NCBI GenBank assembly: GCA_035275625.1
Contig: DATEMK010000630.1
Location: 1-22,819 of the forward strand
Direction: 5' to 3'
Origin: DATEMK01 sp035275625
GTDB taxonomy: Bacteria; Bacteroidota; Bacteroidia; AKYH767-A; OLB10
Length of the DNA: 22,819 nucleotides
Positions 6,719 to 13,862 of this stretch are shown here, piece by piece. Position numbers and translations under genes: made by a program. Numbering within the stretch: position 1 is the first letter of the stretch; each line of letters opens with the position of its first letter. Below the pieces are notes generated by a model that had not been told where the DNA came from, did no database searches, and was given only the letters and a program-made list of their open reading frames with translations.

Positions 6719-6745
6719 TTGCCTCCCGGCAGGCAGGGGTGGCAA
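6719..6745. terminator. GC-rich nested inverted repeat between convergent feoB and nadD
   Basis: TTGCC (6719-6723) pairs with GGCAA (6741-6745), and inside it GCCT (6721-6724) can pair with AGGC (6731-6734), giving alternative stems in an AT-rich surround. It lies between the convergent ends of feoB and nadD. There is no clean U-run, so a terminator role is plausible but weak. The sequence also resembles a GCCTCCCGGCAGGC-type interspersed repeat. Confidence 0.45.
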
Positions 6746-6759
6746 TTTATTTAGGATTA

Positions 6760-7332
6760 CTATTCGTAAAAATGTTTTTCCCGGATGTATTCAAACACTT
6801 TTTCAGGAAGCATGAACCGTACATCTTTTTTTTCCTTTATGCACTTGCGAATAAAAGTTGCAGAAATTTCAATTACTGGCGCGTCTATTAATTTTATTTT
6901 CGGATGATTTATGAGTTCACCGCCATCACTCTTCAGGCGGGGATAAACATATATTTCATAATTCGTTAAAATATCTTCGTGGCTTTTCCACTGTTTAAAA
7001 ATTTCAAGATTATCCGTTCCAATTATTATTGTAAATTCGTTTTGCGGATGCTGTTCAGCAAGATGCTTTAATGTGTTTATTGTAAAAGAAGGTTTTGGCA
7101 AATCAAATTCCACTTGTGAGGCTTTTATTTTTTTATGCCCGCCAATTGCAAGATTTACCATTTGTAAACGATGATTTTCTTCAAGGAGTGAATCCACAGG
7201 TTTTAACGGATTATGAGGCGAAACTACCATCCACACTTCTTCCAGGTTGGTGAATTCAGCCATGTAACTGGCAATGATCGTGTGCCCGGTATGAACAGGA
7301 TTAAAGGTGCCGAATAAAAGACCGATCCTCAA
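6760..7332 (-). CDS. nadD: Nicotinate-nucleotide adenylyltransferase
   Basis: A 190-residue NadD, which adenylylates nicotinate mononucleotide in NAD synthesis. The nucleotidyltransferase signature GTFNPVHTGH (8-17) provides the HxGH motif. ISATFIRKCI near residue 155 matches the family's ISxTxIR ATP-binding motif, and YIREKHFYE is the usual C-terminal end. The start is a TTG at 7330-7332. No ATG lies in frame at the N-terminus, and the protein begins with the normal MRIGLLFGTFNP, so TTG is the likely true start. It is separated from gmk by only 12 nt, all heptamer repeat, so it is expected to be cotranscribed with yicC and gmk. Confidence 0.94.
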   Translation of the reverse strand: MRIGLLFGTFNPVHTGHTIIASYMAEFTNLEEVWMVVSPHNPLKPVDSLLEENHRLQMVNLAIGGHKKIKASQVEFDLPKPSFTINTLKHLAEQHPQNEFTIIIGTDNLEIFKQWKSHEDILTNYEIYVYPRLKSDGGELINHPKIKLIDAPVIEISATFIRKCIKEKKDVRFMLPEKVFEYIREKHFYE

Positions 7333-7335
7333 AAA

Positions 7336-7363
7336 GTTTATAGTTTATAGTTTATAGTTTAAA
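7336..7363. repeat. Four tandem heptamers GTTTATA at the gmk-nadD junction
   Basis: Units at 7336-7342, 7343-7349, 7350-7356 (GTTTATA) and 7357-7363 (GTTTAAA) span the end of gmk and the gap before the nadD TTG. The gmk stop codon and its last residues (NYKL) are encoded by the repeat. Confidence 0.85.
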
Positions 7364-7932
7364 GTTTTTGCAGACAAAAATTCTTTCACAAGATTTTCTG
7401 CTTCTCTCGCTGCATCTTCAAAAACATGATTAACGATCACATGAGAAAATTTTTCAGCATAAATTAATTCCTCTTCTGCCCTGTGAATTCTTGCTTTGAG
7501 TGATTCATCCGTTTCAGTGGCTCTTGCAACCAGGCGTTTTTTTAATTCTTCAATTCCTGGCGGCATCACAAAAACATCCAGTAATTTATCGCGGTATTCT
7601 TTTTTGATATTCAGCCCGCCTTCCACATCCACATCAAAGATCACAGCTTTGCCTTCATTTGAAATTCTGGTTATTTCTGATTTCAGCGTTCCGTAAAATC
7701 CGTTTGCATAAACTTCCTCCCATTCGAGAAATTCATGATTTTCAATTTTGTCTTTGAATTCTTTTATGGAGAGAAAATAATAATCTTTTCCGTTTAGTTC
7801 ATAAGGGCGCCTGGCACGGGTGGTGGCTGAAACTGAAAAACTAAGCTCCGTAAGTTTATTCAGCAAATAATGAACAATGCTCGTCTTGCCGCTGCCCGAA
7901 GGCCCGCAAAAAAGTATAAGTTTTTCTGACAT
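7345..7932 (-). CDS. gmk: Guanylate kinase
   Basis: A 195-residue guanylate kinase that phosphorylates GMP to GDP with ATP. The P-loop GPSGSGKTS lies at 10-18. The GMP-binding region includes SATTRARRPYELNGKDYYFL and a later LEWEEVYANGFYGT. The VIFDVDVEGGLNIK segment matches the family's second nucleotide-site strand, and RATETDESLKARIHRAEEEL is the lid region. Length is normal (about 190-205). The last residues (SAKTLNYKL) come from heptamer repeat DNA and are probably not functional. It lies 28 nt after yicC and 12 nt before nadD, a gene order seen repeatedly in Bacteroidota. Confidence 0.96.
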   Translation of the reverse strand: MSEKLILFCGPSGSGKTSIVHYLLNKLTELSFSVSATTRARRPYELNGKDYYFLSIKEFKDKIENHEFLEWEEVYANGFYGTLKSEITRISNEGKAVIFDVDVEGGLNIKKEYRDKLLDVFVMPPGIEELKKRLVARATETDESLKARIHRAEEELIYAEKFSHVIVNHVFEDAAREAENLVKEFLSAKTLNYKL

Positions 7933-7960
7933 GAATTAAAATTTCTGATTTTAATCTTTA

Positions 7961-8830
7961 TCACAAAACATTGGCTAATTGTTCTTTCATTTTCTCCAGA
8001 TCATCTTTCATTTCCACTACATGCCTCTGCATGTCCGCATCATTTGCTTTGGAGCCGATGGTATTTATTTCCCTGCCGATTTCCTGAATGATAAAGCCCA
8101 GCTTTTTTCCATTTGCGGTTTTTTCTTTCATGGTTTCAAGGAAATAATCGCAATGCGTTTTAAGGCGGACTTTCTCTTCTGTAATGTCAAGCTTTTCCAG
8201 GTAATAAATCAATTCCTGCTCAAAACGGTTTTTATCAATCAACGAATCATCCTGGCCTGAAAGCATTTTTGACAACCGGGTCCTGATAAGTGTCATACGC
8301 TGCGGTTCAAACTTTTCAGTTTCTTTCAGGTGATGATGAATATTTTTTATTCTTAATAACAAGTCTTTTTCGAGCGCATTACCTTCATTCGCACGGAATG
8401 ACTGAAACTCTTTTATTGCTTTACAGGTCAGCAGTTCAACTTCCTTCCATTCGTCTTCATTACAATCTGATTTTTCAAGGCTCATGGCATTGGGCATGGA
8501 AAGAGCAATCTGCAGATAGTTGATGTTTTTAATCTTTAATTCTTTTCCGATTGTCATCAGGTCTTTCACATAAGCTTTAATCAGTTTTTTATTCAGCGCT
8601 CCTGTTTTCGCATCTCCCAAATTATCAAATGAAATAGAAGCATCTGCTTTGCCTCTTTCAATTTCAGTTGACAACAACGTACGCATATCCTGTTCCTTGT
8701 GACGGTAAACAGCAGGTAACTTTAGATTCAGCTCAAATGATTTGCTGTTTACAGATTTTATTTCTGCAGTAATAAGGCATCCGTTTATTTCACGGGTAGC
8801 CTTCCCGTAACCTGTCATGGAGTTAATCAT
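7961..8830 (-). CDS. yicC: YicC family endoribonuclease
   Basis: A 289-residue YicC-family protein. The N-terminal domain begins with MINSMTGYGKA and continues AEIKSVNSKSFELNLKLP, the usual opening. The C-terminal DUF1732-type region ends with KLGFIIQEIGREINTIGSKA and a final coiled helix (VVEMKDDLEKMKEQLANVL). Members of this family act as metal-dependent endoribonucleases; E. coli YicC has been linked to small-RNA turnover, but the substrate here is unknown. It heads the yicC-gmk-nadD set. A TAACTTTG -7 box at 8869-8876, overlapping the end of the upstream permease gene, could drive the set independently. Confidence 0.92.
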   Translation of the reverse strand: MINSMTGYGKATREINGCLITAEIKSVNSKSFELNLKLPAVYRHKEQDMRTLLSTEIERGKADASISFDNLGDAKTGALNKKLIKAYVKDLMTIGKELKIKNINYLQIALSMPNAMSLEKSDCNEDEWKEVELLTCKAIKEFQSFRANEGNALEKDLLLRIKNIHHHLKETEKFEPQRMTLIRTRLSKMLSGQDDSLIDKNRFEQELIYYLEKLDITEEKVRLKTHCDYFLETMKEKTANGKKLGFIIQEIGREINTIGSKANDADMQRHVVEMKDDLEKMKEQLANVL

Positions 8831-8868
8831 GAAAAATTATTTAGCGTTGGTTTCTGCGGTTTAACTGT

Positions 8869-8876
8869 CAAAGTTA
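8869..8876 (-). promoter_or_regulatory. TAACTTTG, -7 box upstream of yicC-gmk-nadD
   Basis: On the minus strand this reads TAACTTTG, an exact TAnnTTTG match about 38 nt upstream of the yicC ATG and overlapping the stop codon of the EamA gene. No -33 TTG was found at the expected distance. Confidence 0.42.
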
Positions 8877-9791
8877 ATTTTTTTTACCAGATATTGATTC
8901 ACTGCTCACCTTTAATGTATTGTTTTTGCTGACAAGGTAAACCCCCGTGAAAATAAGAATTGCAGAAACCAATTGAAGCACATTTGGCCCTCCTTCACTG
9001 AAGATCAAAGAAAATATTGTTGCAAATACCGGTTGAAGGTAAATATAAAAACTGACAACAGAAGGGCTTAAATGCTTTAGCGCGATAACATTTAAAAAGT
9101 AAGCAATAAATGTGGTGCCGGCAACCACATAAATAACTCCCATCCAAAGATTAAAAGTTAATTCCGACCATCGTGCATCCATGCATTGCTCAAAACCGAA
9201 TGGCAGCGCCATGAAGGCGCCAAAAAGAAAAACCCATTTCATAATTGTTACGACATGATATTTCATCATGAGGGGTTTTACCATGATGAGAAAAATTGCA
9301 AATGACAACGAGTTTACCAGCACCATGCAATCACCGATTGCGGTTTCGGAAGTAAGCGAAACTTGTTTGCCAAACACAATCAATGTGGAGGCTCCGGCAA
9401 TTCCCGCTACAATTCCAATTATTTTCAGCCATGCTATTTTTTCATTCAAAATAAAATGAGCCATTACAAGCACCATGATCGGATTGGTGGTCATCATCAG
9501 CGCTGCATTGATAGGAGCAGTTTTTGAAAGACCCCAGAAAAAAAGCAATTGGTTCAGCGCAACGCCAAACAACGCGCAAAGAATAAGTTTTTTAAAATAC
9601 TTTTTTTCAATTTTTTCTTTCACGAATAACCCTGCAATGAAAAACATAATAGCTGCGCAAACAACACGGACCACAATAAAACCAAACGGGCTAATGTATT
9701 CAGGCATTACCTTTTTGGCGATAGAATAATTGGCTCCATAAATAAGATTGGCTCCTAAAACAGAAAGGTGGGCTTTGAGATTATCAGACAT
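8874..9791 (-). CDS. DMT superfamily permease (EamA family)
   Basis: A 305-residue integral membrane protein with about ten hydrophobic helices arranged as two EamA repeats (about 8-140 and 150-290). The N-terminal HLSVLGANLIYGANYSIAKK and the mid-protein LSKTAPINAALMMTTNPIM are typical EamA features, as is SPSVVSFYIYLQPVFATIFS in the second repeat, with its Pro-containing helix. These proteins export or import small metabolites such as amino acids or nucleosides, but the substrate cannot be read from sequence. The C-terminal tail (SSESISGKKN) is short and hydrophilic. It lies 29 nt after the ArsC-like gene and just before yicC on the same strand. Confidence 0.88.
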   Translation of the reverse strand: MSDNLKAHLSVLGANLIYGANYSIAKKVMPEYISPFGFIVVRVVCAAIMFFIAGLFVKEKIEKKYFKKLILCALFGVALNQLLFFWGLSKTAPINAALMMTTNPIMVLVMAHFILNEKIAWLKIIGIVAGIAGASTLIVFGKQVSLTSETAIGDCMVLVNSLSFAIFLIMVKPLMMKYHVVTIMKWVFLFGAFMALPFGFEQCMDARWSELTFNLWMGVIYVVAGTTFIAYFLNVIALKHLSPSVVSFYIYLQPVFATIFSLIFSEGGPNVLQLVSAILIFTGVYLVSKNNTLKVSSESISGKKN

Positions 9792-9820
9792 GGATTAAAA
9801 ACAATTGACAAAAGTCTGAA

Positions 9821-10171
9821 TTACTTCATCGCTAACTTCACAGCAGCAATATTCTTTGGTGAATTACCAATAAATATTTTTTTATCAATAATAAATACCG
9901 GGCGTTTCAGAAAGGTATATTCTTCCAAAATATATTTCCGGTAATCCTTCTCAGTCAGTTTTTTTTCATTCAGCTTCCATCCCCGGAACTTTATAGCAAT
10001 GCGGCTGAATAAGGCTTCATAACTTCCTGCCATCGCCTTCATTTCATCTATTTGCTGTGGTGTGATGGCTTCAGTTTTTATATCCTGCAGTACATAATCT
10101 TTTCCGGGTTTAAGTTCCTTGAGGATTCGCTGGCAGGTAGTACAAATGCCGAGGTGATAAATTTTTTTCAT
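9821..10171 (-). CDS. ArsC/Spx-family thioredoxin-fold protein
   Basis: A 116-residue protein of the ArsC/Spx/MgsR family, cytoplasmic with a thioredoxin-like fold. The N-terminus MKKIYHLGICTTCQRILKEL has a redox-type CxxC (Cys10, Cys13). Further family landmarks are Arg57, Arg90 within LKRPVFIIDKKIFIG, and a final AAVKLAMK helix. The CxxC resembles Spx more than classical ArsC (single catalytic Cys followed by an Arg-rich loop), so an arsenate reductase assignment is not secure. It could be a thiol oxidoreductase or a regulator. It is divergently transcribed from scpA, with an 89-nt gap between them. Confidence 0.85.
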   Translation of the reverse strand: MKKIYHLGICTTCQRILKELKPGKDYVLQDIKTEAITPQQIDEMKAMAGSYEALFSRIAIKFRGWKLNEKKLTEKDYRKYILEEYTFLKRPVFIIDKKIFIGNSPKNIAAVKLAMK

Positions 10172-10221
10172 AAAGATTAAATTAAAGAATTAATAAGATT
10201 TGGAAAATCTGTCGCTCGTAA

Positions 10222-10254
10222 AATTATTTTTTGTTTCTTTGAAAACAAAATAAT
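10222..10254. promoter_or_regulatory. Imperfect AT-rich dyad upstream of scpA
   Basis: The left arm AATTATTTTTTGTTT and right arm AAAACAAAATAATT can pair imperfectly around a TTTG centre, ending 6 nt before the scpA ATG and within the divergent arsC-like/scpA gap. It could be an operator or simply AT-rich sequence. No exact TAnnTTTG box was found here. Confidence 0.25.
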
Positions 10255-10260
10255 TCCTCA

Positions 10261-11037
10261 ATGATTATCAATGACAGTTTTGAAATAAAACTTCCGCAGT
10301 TTGAAGGTCCGTTTGACCTTTTATTGTTTTTTATTGAACGTGATGAGCTGGATATTCATAATATTCCCATTTCACAAATTACCAATGATTTTTTGGAATA
10401 CATGCACAAGGCGGAAGCTATGAACATGGAATTGGCAAGTGAATTTATTTTAGTGGCTGCCACATTGATGCGGATAAAAGCTAAAATGCTGCTGCCGCGT
10501 TATGAAAAAGATGAACAGGGAAATGAAATTGACCCCCGCCAGGATTTGATAAAGAAACTGCTTGAATACAGGCAATACAAAGCCGCTTCCGAAGAGCTCA
10601 AACAAAAAGAAATGGAACGCGAACAAATGTTTGAAAGAGGAAATATTCAAAACGAACTTTCTAAAATCTCCTTATATGCTGACGGTTCCTCTTACAATGG
10701 AGAATTAAATAACCTGACGTTGTACAAGCTCATGATGACTTTTGAAAAAGTAATGGAGCGTTTCCGCAAAAATGAGAATGAAGTAAAACATACCGTTGTT
10801 CAATACCCTTTCACCGTTGAAGACGAACAGGAGCGGATTCATACATTGATCAAATCAAAACCAACCATAGCTTTCATTGATATTTTCAATCACTGCAAAA
10901 ACCGTATTCATGCAGTATTTACATTTCTCGCTTTACTTGATTTAATCCAGAACCGAATAGTTCATATTTTTCTTTCAAGCGGCTTTAATAATTTTTTTAT
11001 TTCAAGTACAGAATCAAGCCCTGAGACTGCGAACTAA
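10261..11037 (+). CDS. scpA: Segregation and condensation protein A
   Basis: A 258-residue ScpA, the kleisin subunit of the bacterial Smc-ScpAB condensin complex. The N-terminus has the family signature KLPQFEGPFDLLLFFIERDE and DIHNIPISQITNDFLEYM, followed by ASEFILVAATLMRIKAKMLLP, the helix that contacts the Smc neck. A coiled, charged middle (about 95-140) leads to the C-terminal winged-helix region, with TIAFIDIFNHCKNRIHAVFTFLALLDLI. Length is normal. The start ATG at 10261 is supported by the family N-terminus. It is a single gene here; scpB is not in the window. Confidence 0.93.
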   Translation: MIINDSFEIKLPQFEGPFDLLLFFIERDELDIHNIPISQITNDFLEYMHKAEAMNMELASEFILVAATLMRIKAKMLLPRYEKDEQGNEIDPRQDLIKKLLEYRQYKAASEELKQKEMEREQMFERGNIQNELSKISLYADGSSYNGELNNLTLYKLMMTFEKVMERFRKNENEVKHTVVQYPFTVEDEQERIHTLIKSKPTIAFIDIFNHCKNRIHAVFTFLALLDLIQNRIVHIFLSSGFNNFFISSTESSPETAN

Positions 11038-11115
11038 TTGCTTACCACCGAAAATACTTTGATCCTTTTAACCTGTTGGATATTATGCTGCGGGGTTTAA
11101 TCCTAAAAATTCTGT

Positions 11116-12150
11116 CTATCCCGATTTTTCTATCGGGAGTTCAGACAATTTTTCAATTATTTCTTCAGCAGTAATTCTGTACATACATGGAAATTCAGGA
11201 TGCACACAATGAATCTGATCGCACGGATTACATTCTAATTTATGGTGAATAAAAGTTGTTTTCTTTCCATAAGGTGCAAACACATGCGGCTCACCCGGGC
11301 CGAATAAGCCAATCACGGGAATATTTACAGCGGCTGCAAGATGCATAGGTCCGCTTTCATTGCCGATCATAACGGATGCTTTTGATGACAAGGCTGCAAA
11401 ATCAAGTAATGAGTAACCGTTAAAAACGTACGTTGGAAAATTTATTTGTTCCTGGATTTTTTTTATGTCCCCCAGTTCATCATCCGTTCCGACAAAAACA
11501 ATATCCAGATTGTATTTTTCTTTCAGGTATTTTGCAGTTGAAGCAAATTTTTCTCCCGGCAATCTCCGCAATAATTTCCTTGCACCGGAATGTAAGATTG
11601 CAAATTTCCGTATAGAATTTTTTTCAAGAAATTGTACCGCGGCATTTTCATTTTCTTTTCCGAAAGGAAGTTCAATACTCACCTGTCCATCAATTTTTCC
11701 GATCACCGGTTGCAACACTTGCAGGTTGGTGTACACTTCATGCGGATGCTGCTTCATTAAAAATTTATTTCTGAAACGCACCGTTCCCCTGTCTAACCTT
11801 ATTTTAGGTAAATGAGTCAATGCATACCACATCGTTTTAAAATCTCCTCTCAGGTCAACCACCAGGTCATATTTTTCGGTCAATTCATTTTTATTAAAAA
11901 CAACTTTATGAATGGCAGTATTGTATTTCAGCAATTGTGCCGTAAGCGGCAGACACCAAACCGTTATTTCAGCGTTGGGAAATTTCTTTTTCAGGTGATC
12001 AAAAACAGGAAGCGTAGTGATCATGTCCCCGATTTCGTCCAGCCGGATCACAAGAATTTTTTTAAAAACCTGTCCTTCGTGGTTTTTAAAATTGTTAATG
12101 AGGAGCGATGTGAGCGAGGAAAAAAAGTAAATTGCTTTCCATTTATACAT
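11116..12150 (-). CDS. Glycosyltransferase family 9 (heptosyltransferase-like)
   Basis: A 344-residue GT9 enzyme that transfers a sugar (classically ADP-heptose) onto LPS core or a surface glycan at the inner membrane. The first Rossmann domain opens KKILVIRLDEIGDMITTLPVF (about 31-50). The acceptor/donor site motif GNESGPMHLAAAVNIPVIGLFG starts at about 263, with the conserved GxxGxxH pattern. A Cys cluster, C307-x2-C310-x4-C315-x6-C322, near the C-terminus may bind a metal. The first 29 residues precede the usual family start; they include a hydrophobic stretch (IYFFSSLTSLLIN) that could be a membrane anchor. The stop and last residues LPIEKSG are encoded by a palindromic repeat (11120-11137). 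It converges on scpA. Confidence 0.9.
   Translation of the reverse strand: MYKWKAIYFFSSLTSLLINNFKNHEGQVFKKILVIRLDEIGDMITTLPVFDHLKKKFPNAEITVWCLPLTAQLLKYNTAIHKVVFNKNELTEKYDLVVDLRGDFKTMWYALTHLPKIRLDRGTVRFRNKFLMKQHPHEVYTNLQVLQPVIGKIDGQVSIELPFGKENENAAVQFLEKNSIRKFAILHSGARKLLRRLPGEKFASTAKYLKEKYNLDIVFVGTDDELGDIKKIQEQINFPTYVFNGYSLLDFAALSSKASVMIGNESGPMHLAAAVNIPVIGLFGPGEPHVFAPYGKKTTFIHHKLECNPCDQIHCVHPEFPCMYRITAEEIIEKLSELPIEKSG
11120..11137. repeat. Half-site palindrome variant CCCGAT-6-ATCGGG at the end of the GT9 gene
   Basis: The arms CCCGAT and ATCGGG, with a 6-nt AT-rich loop, lie in the last codons of the GT9 gene and in the convergent scpA/GT9 region. It can form a hairpin. It is related to the 18-bp palindrome but lacks the AGCT centre. 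Confidence 0.55.
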
Positions 12151-12222
12151 CGCGCAAAACTAAGCATACTTTGAAAACACCGCATCATCATGCCCGCTTC
12201 ATATCGGTTAAGATAATTATTT

Positions 12223-12230
12223 TAACTTTG
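12223..12230 (+). promoter_or_regulatory. TAACTTTG, -7 box of the zinc-uptake-like operon
   Basis: An exact TAnnTTTG match 17 nt upstream of the TTG start at 12248, in the divergent gap from GT9. No -33 TTG was identified. A zinc-regulated (Zur) operator would be expected near this box, but I could not recognise one. Confidence 0.5.
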
Positions 12231-12247
12231 TTCCTTAAAGTTTAACG

Positions 12248-12586
12248 TTGATCCGTTTCAATAAGCATATTTCGGTTCTCCTATTGCTCATCAGTTCGCT
12301 TTTTATCGTGCCGAAAGAGCTGCTGCACGAACTTTCTTTTCATGACGATACCAATGACCATTGCTGCACTAATTCAATAGGTGATTTTGCAATAGGTACT
12401 GTTCACCACCATTGTGATATCCTTGAAGTCTTTGTTCCACCTTATCACGCTTCCGGTGAAACCATTCTTTTTTCTCAAGCCACAGAAATTATTTCGCATT
12501 ATTCTTTTAATGCTCCTTCATTTTCTTTTGAAATAGTTGATTCTTTTGAAATCCGCGGACCTCCTGCCGGTATTTCTTTCTGCTGA
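12248..12586 (+). CDS. Exported His/Cys-rich protein, first gene of the zinc-type operon
   Basis: A 112-residue protein with a hydrophobic signal peptide (about 7-21) and a His/Cys-rich mature region: HELSFHDDTNDHCC (27-40), then VHHHCDILE (52-60) and His67. The C-terminus RGPPAGISFC has an RGPP motif. The density of His, Asp and Cys in a periplasmic protein next to a ZnuA-like gene suggests metal (zinc) binding or buffering; this is inference. The start is a TTG at 12248-12250; there is no ATG in frame, and the signal peptide fits. I do not recognise a named family. The next gene starts 98 nt downstream on the same strand, consistent with one operon. Confidence 0.6.
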   Translation: MIRFNKHISVLLLLISSLFIVPKELLHELSFHDDTNDHCCTNSIGDFAIGTVHHHCDILEVFVPPYHASGETILFSQATEIISHYSFNAPSFSFEIVDSFEIRGPPAGISFC

Positions 12587-12683
12587 AATTATTTTCAGCT
12601 TTTGTTTTAATTAAGAGGGAGGTTTAAAAACGTTCCTTAAAATCAATTCACATTTTAAATTTATTAAAAAATGAAAACTCATT

Positions 12684-13820
12684 ATGCGAAACCATATTCT
12701 TATTATTTTATTTATGCTGCAGACAATTTATGCTCATGCACAAATTGATTCCTCAGCAACAGATTCTGTTCTGCTGAAAAAAATTGAACAGGAAATGAAT
12801 GCCTCTCAAAACATTCCTGCACCGGCAGTTCAGCAGCGGGCTGCTCCGTCTGCAAATCCCAATATCAGTGTCATTGGGGATTTCCGCACGAATTATATCA
12901 GCAATGAAAAACGGCATTTCGATGCCAATCTTGAAGAAACTGAATTCTCTTTTCAATCCACAATTGATCCGTATGCCAAAGCCGATTTCTTTTATGCTAC
13001 GGGCAGAAATCCTGAAACAGGTGAGTTCAGCGGTGAAATTGAAGAGGGGTATCTCACCACTTTATCCCTGCCTGCACACCTGCAATTGAAAGCAGGAAAA
13101 TTTAAAGAAACGATGGGACGTGTGAATCCTGTGCATTCACACGCGCTTCCGTTCATCAGCATGCCCAATGCATACGTAAATTATTTCGGTGATGAAGGTT
13201 TAAATGACGAAGGTTTGTCATTAAGCTGGCTCATTCCGAATCCACATTTTTACCAGGAGCTGACAGTTGAGCTGACCGATGGCCCGCGGGAGAGCCCAAG
13301 CTTTGCAAGAAGCGGAAAAGATAATTATCTAAAGCTGGCTCATCTCAAAAATTTTTGGGATCTCAGCCAAAACACAACTCTTGAATTGGGAATCACCGGG
13401 ATTTCCGGAGAAAATGATTCCACATTCACCACCAGCATTCTTGCCGGTGATCTTACTTACAAATGGAAGCCCCTGCAGATGAACACCTACAAATCATTCA
13501 CCTGGCAAAGTGAATTTTATTTCAGTAATGCAAAGCAAAATGAATTGCAAACAGTGAATTCGATTGGTTTTTATTCGCTGATAAATTACCAGCTCGGCAA
13601 GCGCTGGTTTGCTACCGTGCGCTATGATTATTCTAATCTTCCTTTCGACAAAGATTACAGGCAGGAGGCATATTCGCTCACAATGGGCTGGTACGCTACC
13701 GAATTTCAGAAAATAGAAATTGAAGGAAAAACAACTGCTTCAAATGTGGAAGAAAGAAATTATGAAGCATTGCTGCGATGGGTCTTTGTAATAGGAAGTC
13801 ATGGAGCACACCAATATTAA
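12684..13820 (+). CDS. Outer-membrane beta-barrel protein of the zinc-type operon
   Basis: A 378-residue protein with a signal peptide (MRNHILIILFMLQTIYAHAQ, cleaved after about residue 19) and a barrel made of alternating strands. It has a Pro/Ala-rich linker (about 45-58) and closes with RWVFVIGSHGAHQY, a Tyr-ending final strand that suits BAM-dependent insertion. It has no TonB box or plug, so it looks like a porin-type channel rather than a TonB-dependent receptor. It is flanked by a His-rich protein and a metal-binding protein, so metal passage across the outer membrane is the likely role; this is inference. The start is ATG 12684, which overlaps an out-of-frame 25-codon ORF starting at 12671. 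The surrounding frame is stopped at 12672, supporting this start. Confidence 0.78.
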   Translation: MRNHILIILFMLQTIYAHAQIDSSATDSVLLKKIEQEMNASQNIPAPAVQQRAAPSANPNISVIGDFRTNYISNEKRHFDANLEETEFSFQSTIDPYAKADFFYATGRNPETGEFSGEIEEGYLTTLSLPAHLQLKAGKFKETMGRVNPVHSHALPFISMPNAYVNYFGDEGLNDEGLSLSWLIPNPHFYQELTVELTDGPRESPSFARSGKDNYLKLAHLKNFWDLSQNTTLELGITGISGENDSTFTTSILAGDLTYKWKPLQMNTYKSFTWQSEFYFSNAKQNELQTVNSIGFYSLINYQLGKRWFATVRYDYSNLPFDKDYRQEAYSLTMGWYATEFQKIEIEGKTTASNVEERNYEALLRWVFVIGSHGAHQY

Positions 13821-13823
13821 AAA

Positions 13824-13858
13824 ATTATAAATTATAAATTTTGAATTATAAATTAAAA
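13824..13858. repeat. Five tandem heptamers ATTATAA before the znuA-like gene
   Basis: Five 7-nt units (ATTATAA, ATTATAA, ATTTTGA, ATTATAA, ATTAAAA) run from just after the barrel-gene stop to 4 nt before the ATG at 13863. The tract fills nearly the whole intergenic gap. Confidence 0.85.
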
Positions 13859-13862
13859 AAAA

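Noticed and set aside
12155..12162. TAGTTTTG box on the minus strand, 5 nt before the GT9 ATG
   Set aside because: It fits TAnnTTTG but would give a leaderless transcript starting at or inside the start codon, so it was not called as a promoter.
12684..13820. TonB-dependent receptor
   Set aside because: At 378 residues it is too short and lacks a plug domain and TonB box; the pattern is a simple barrel.
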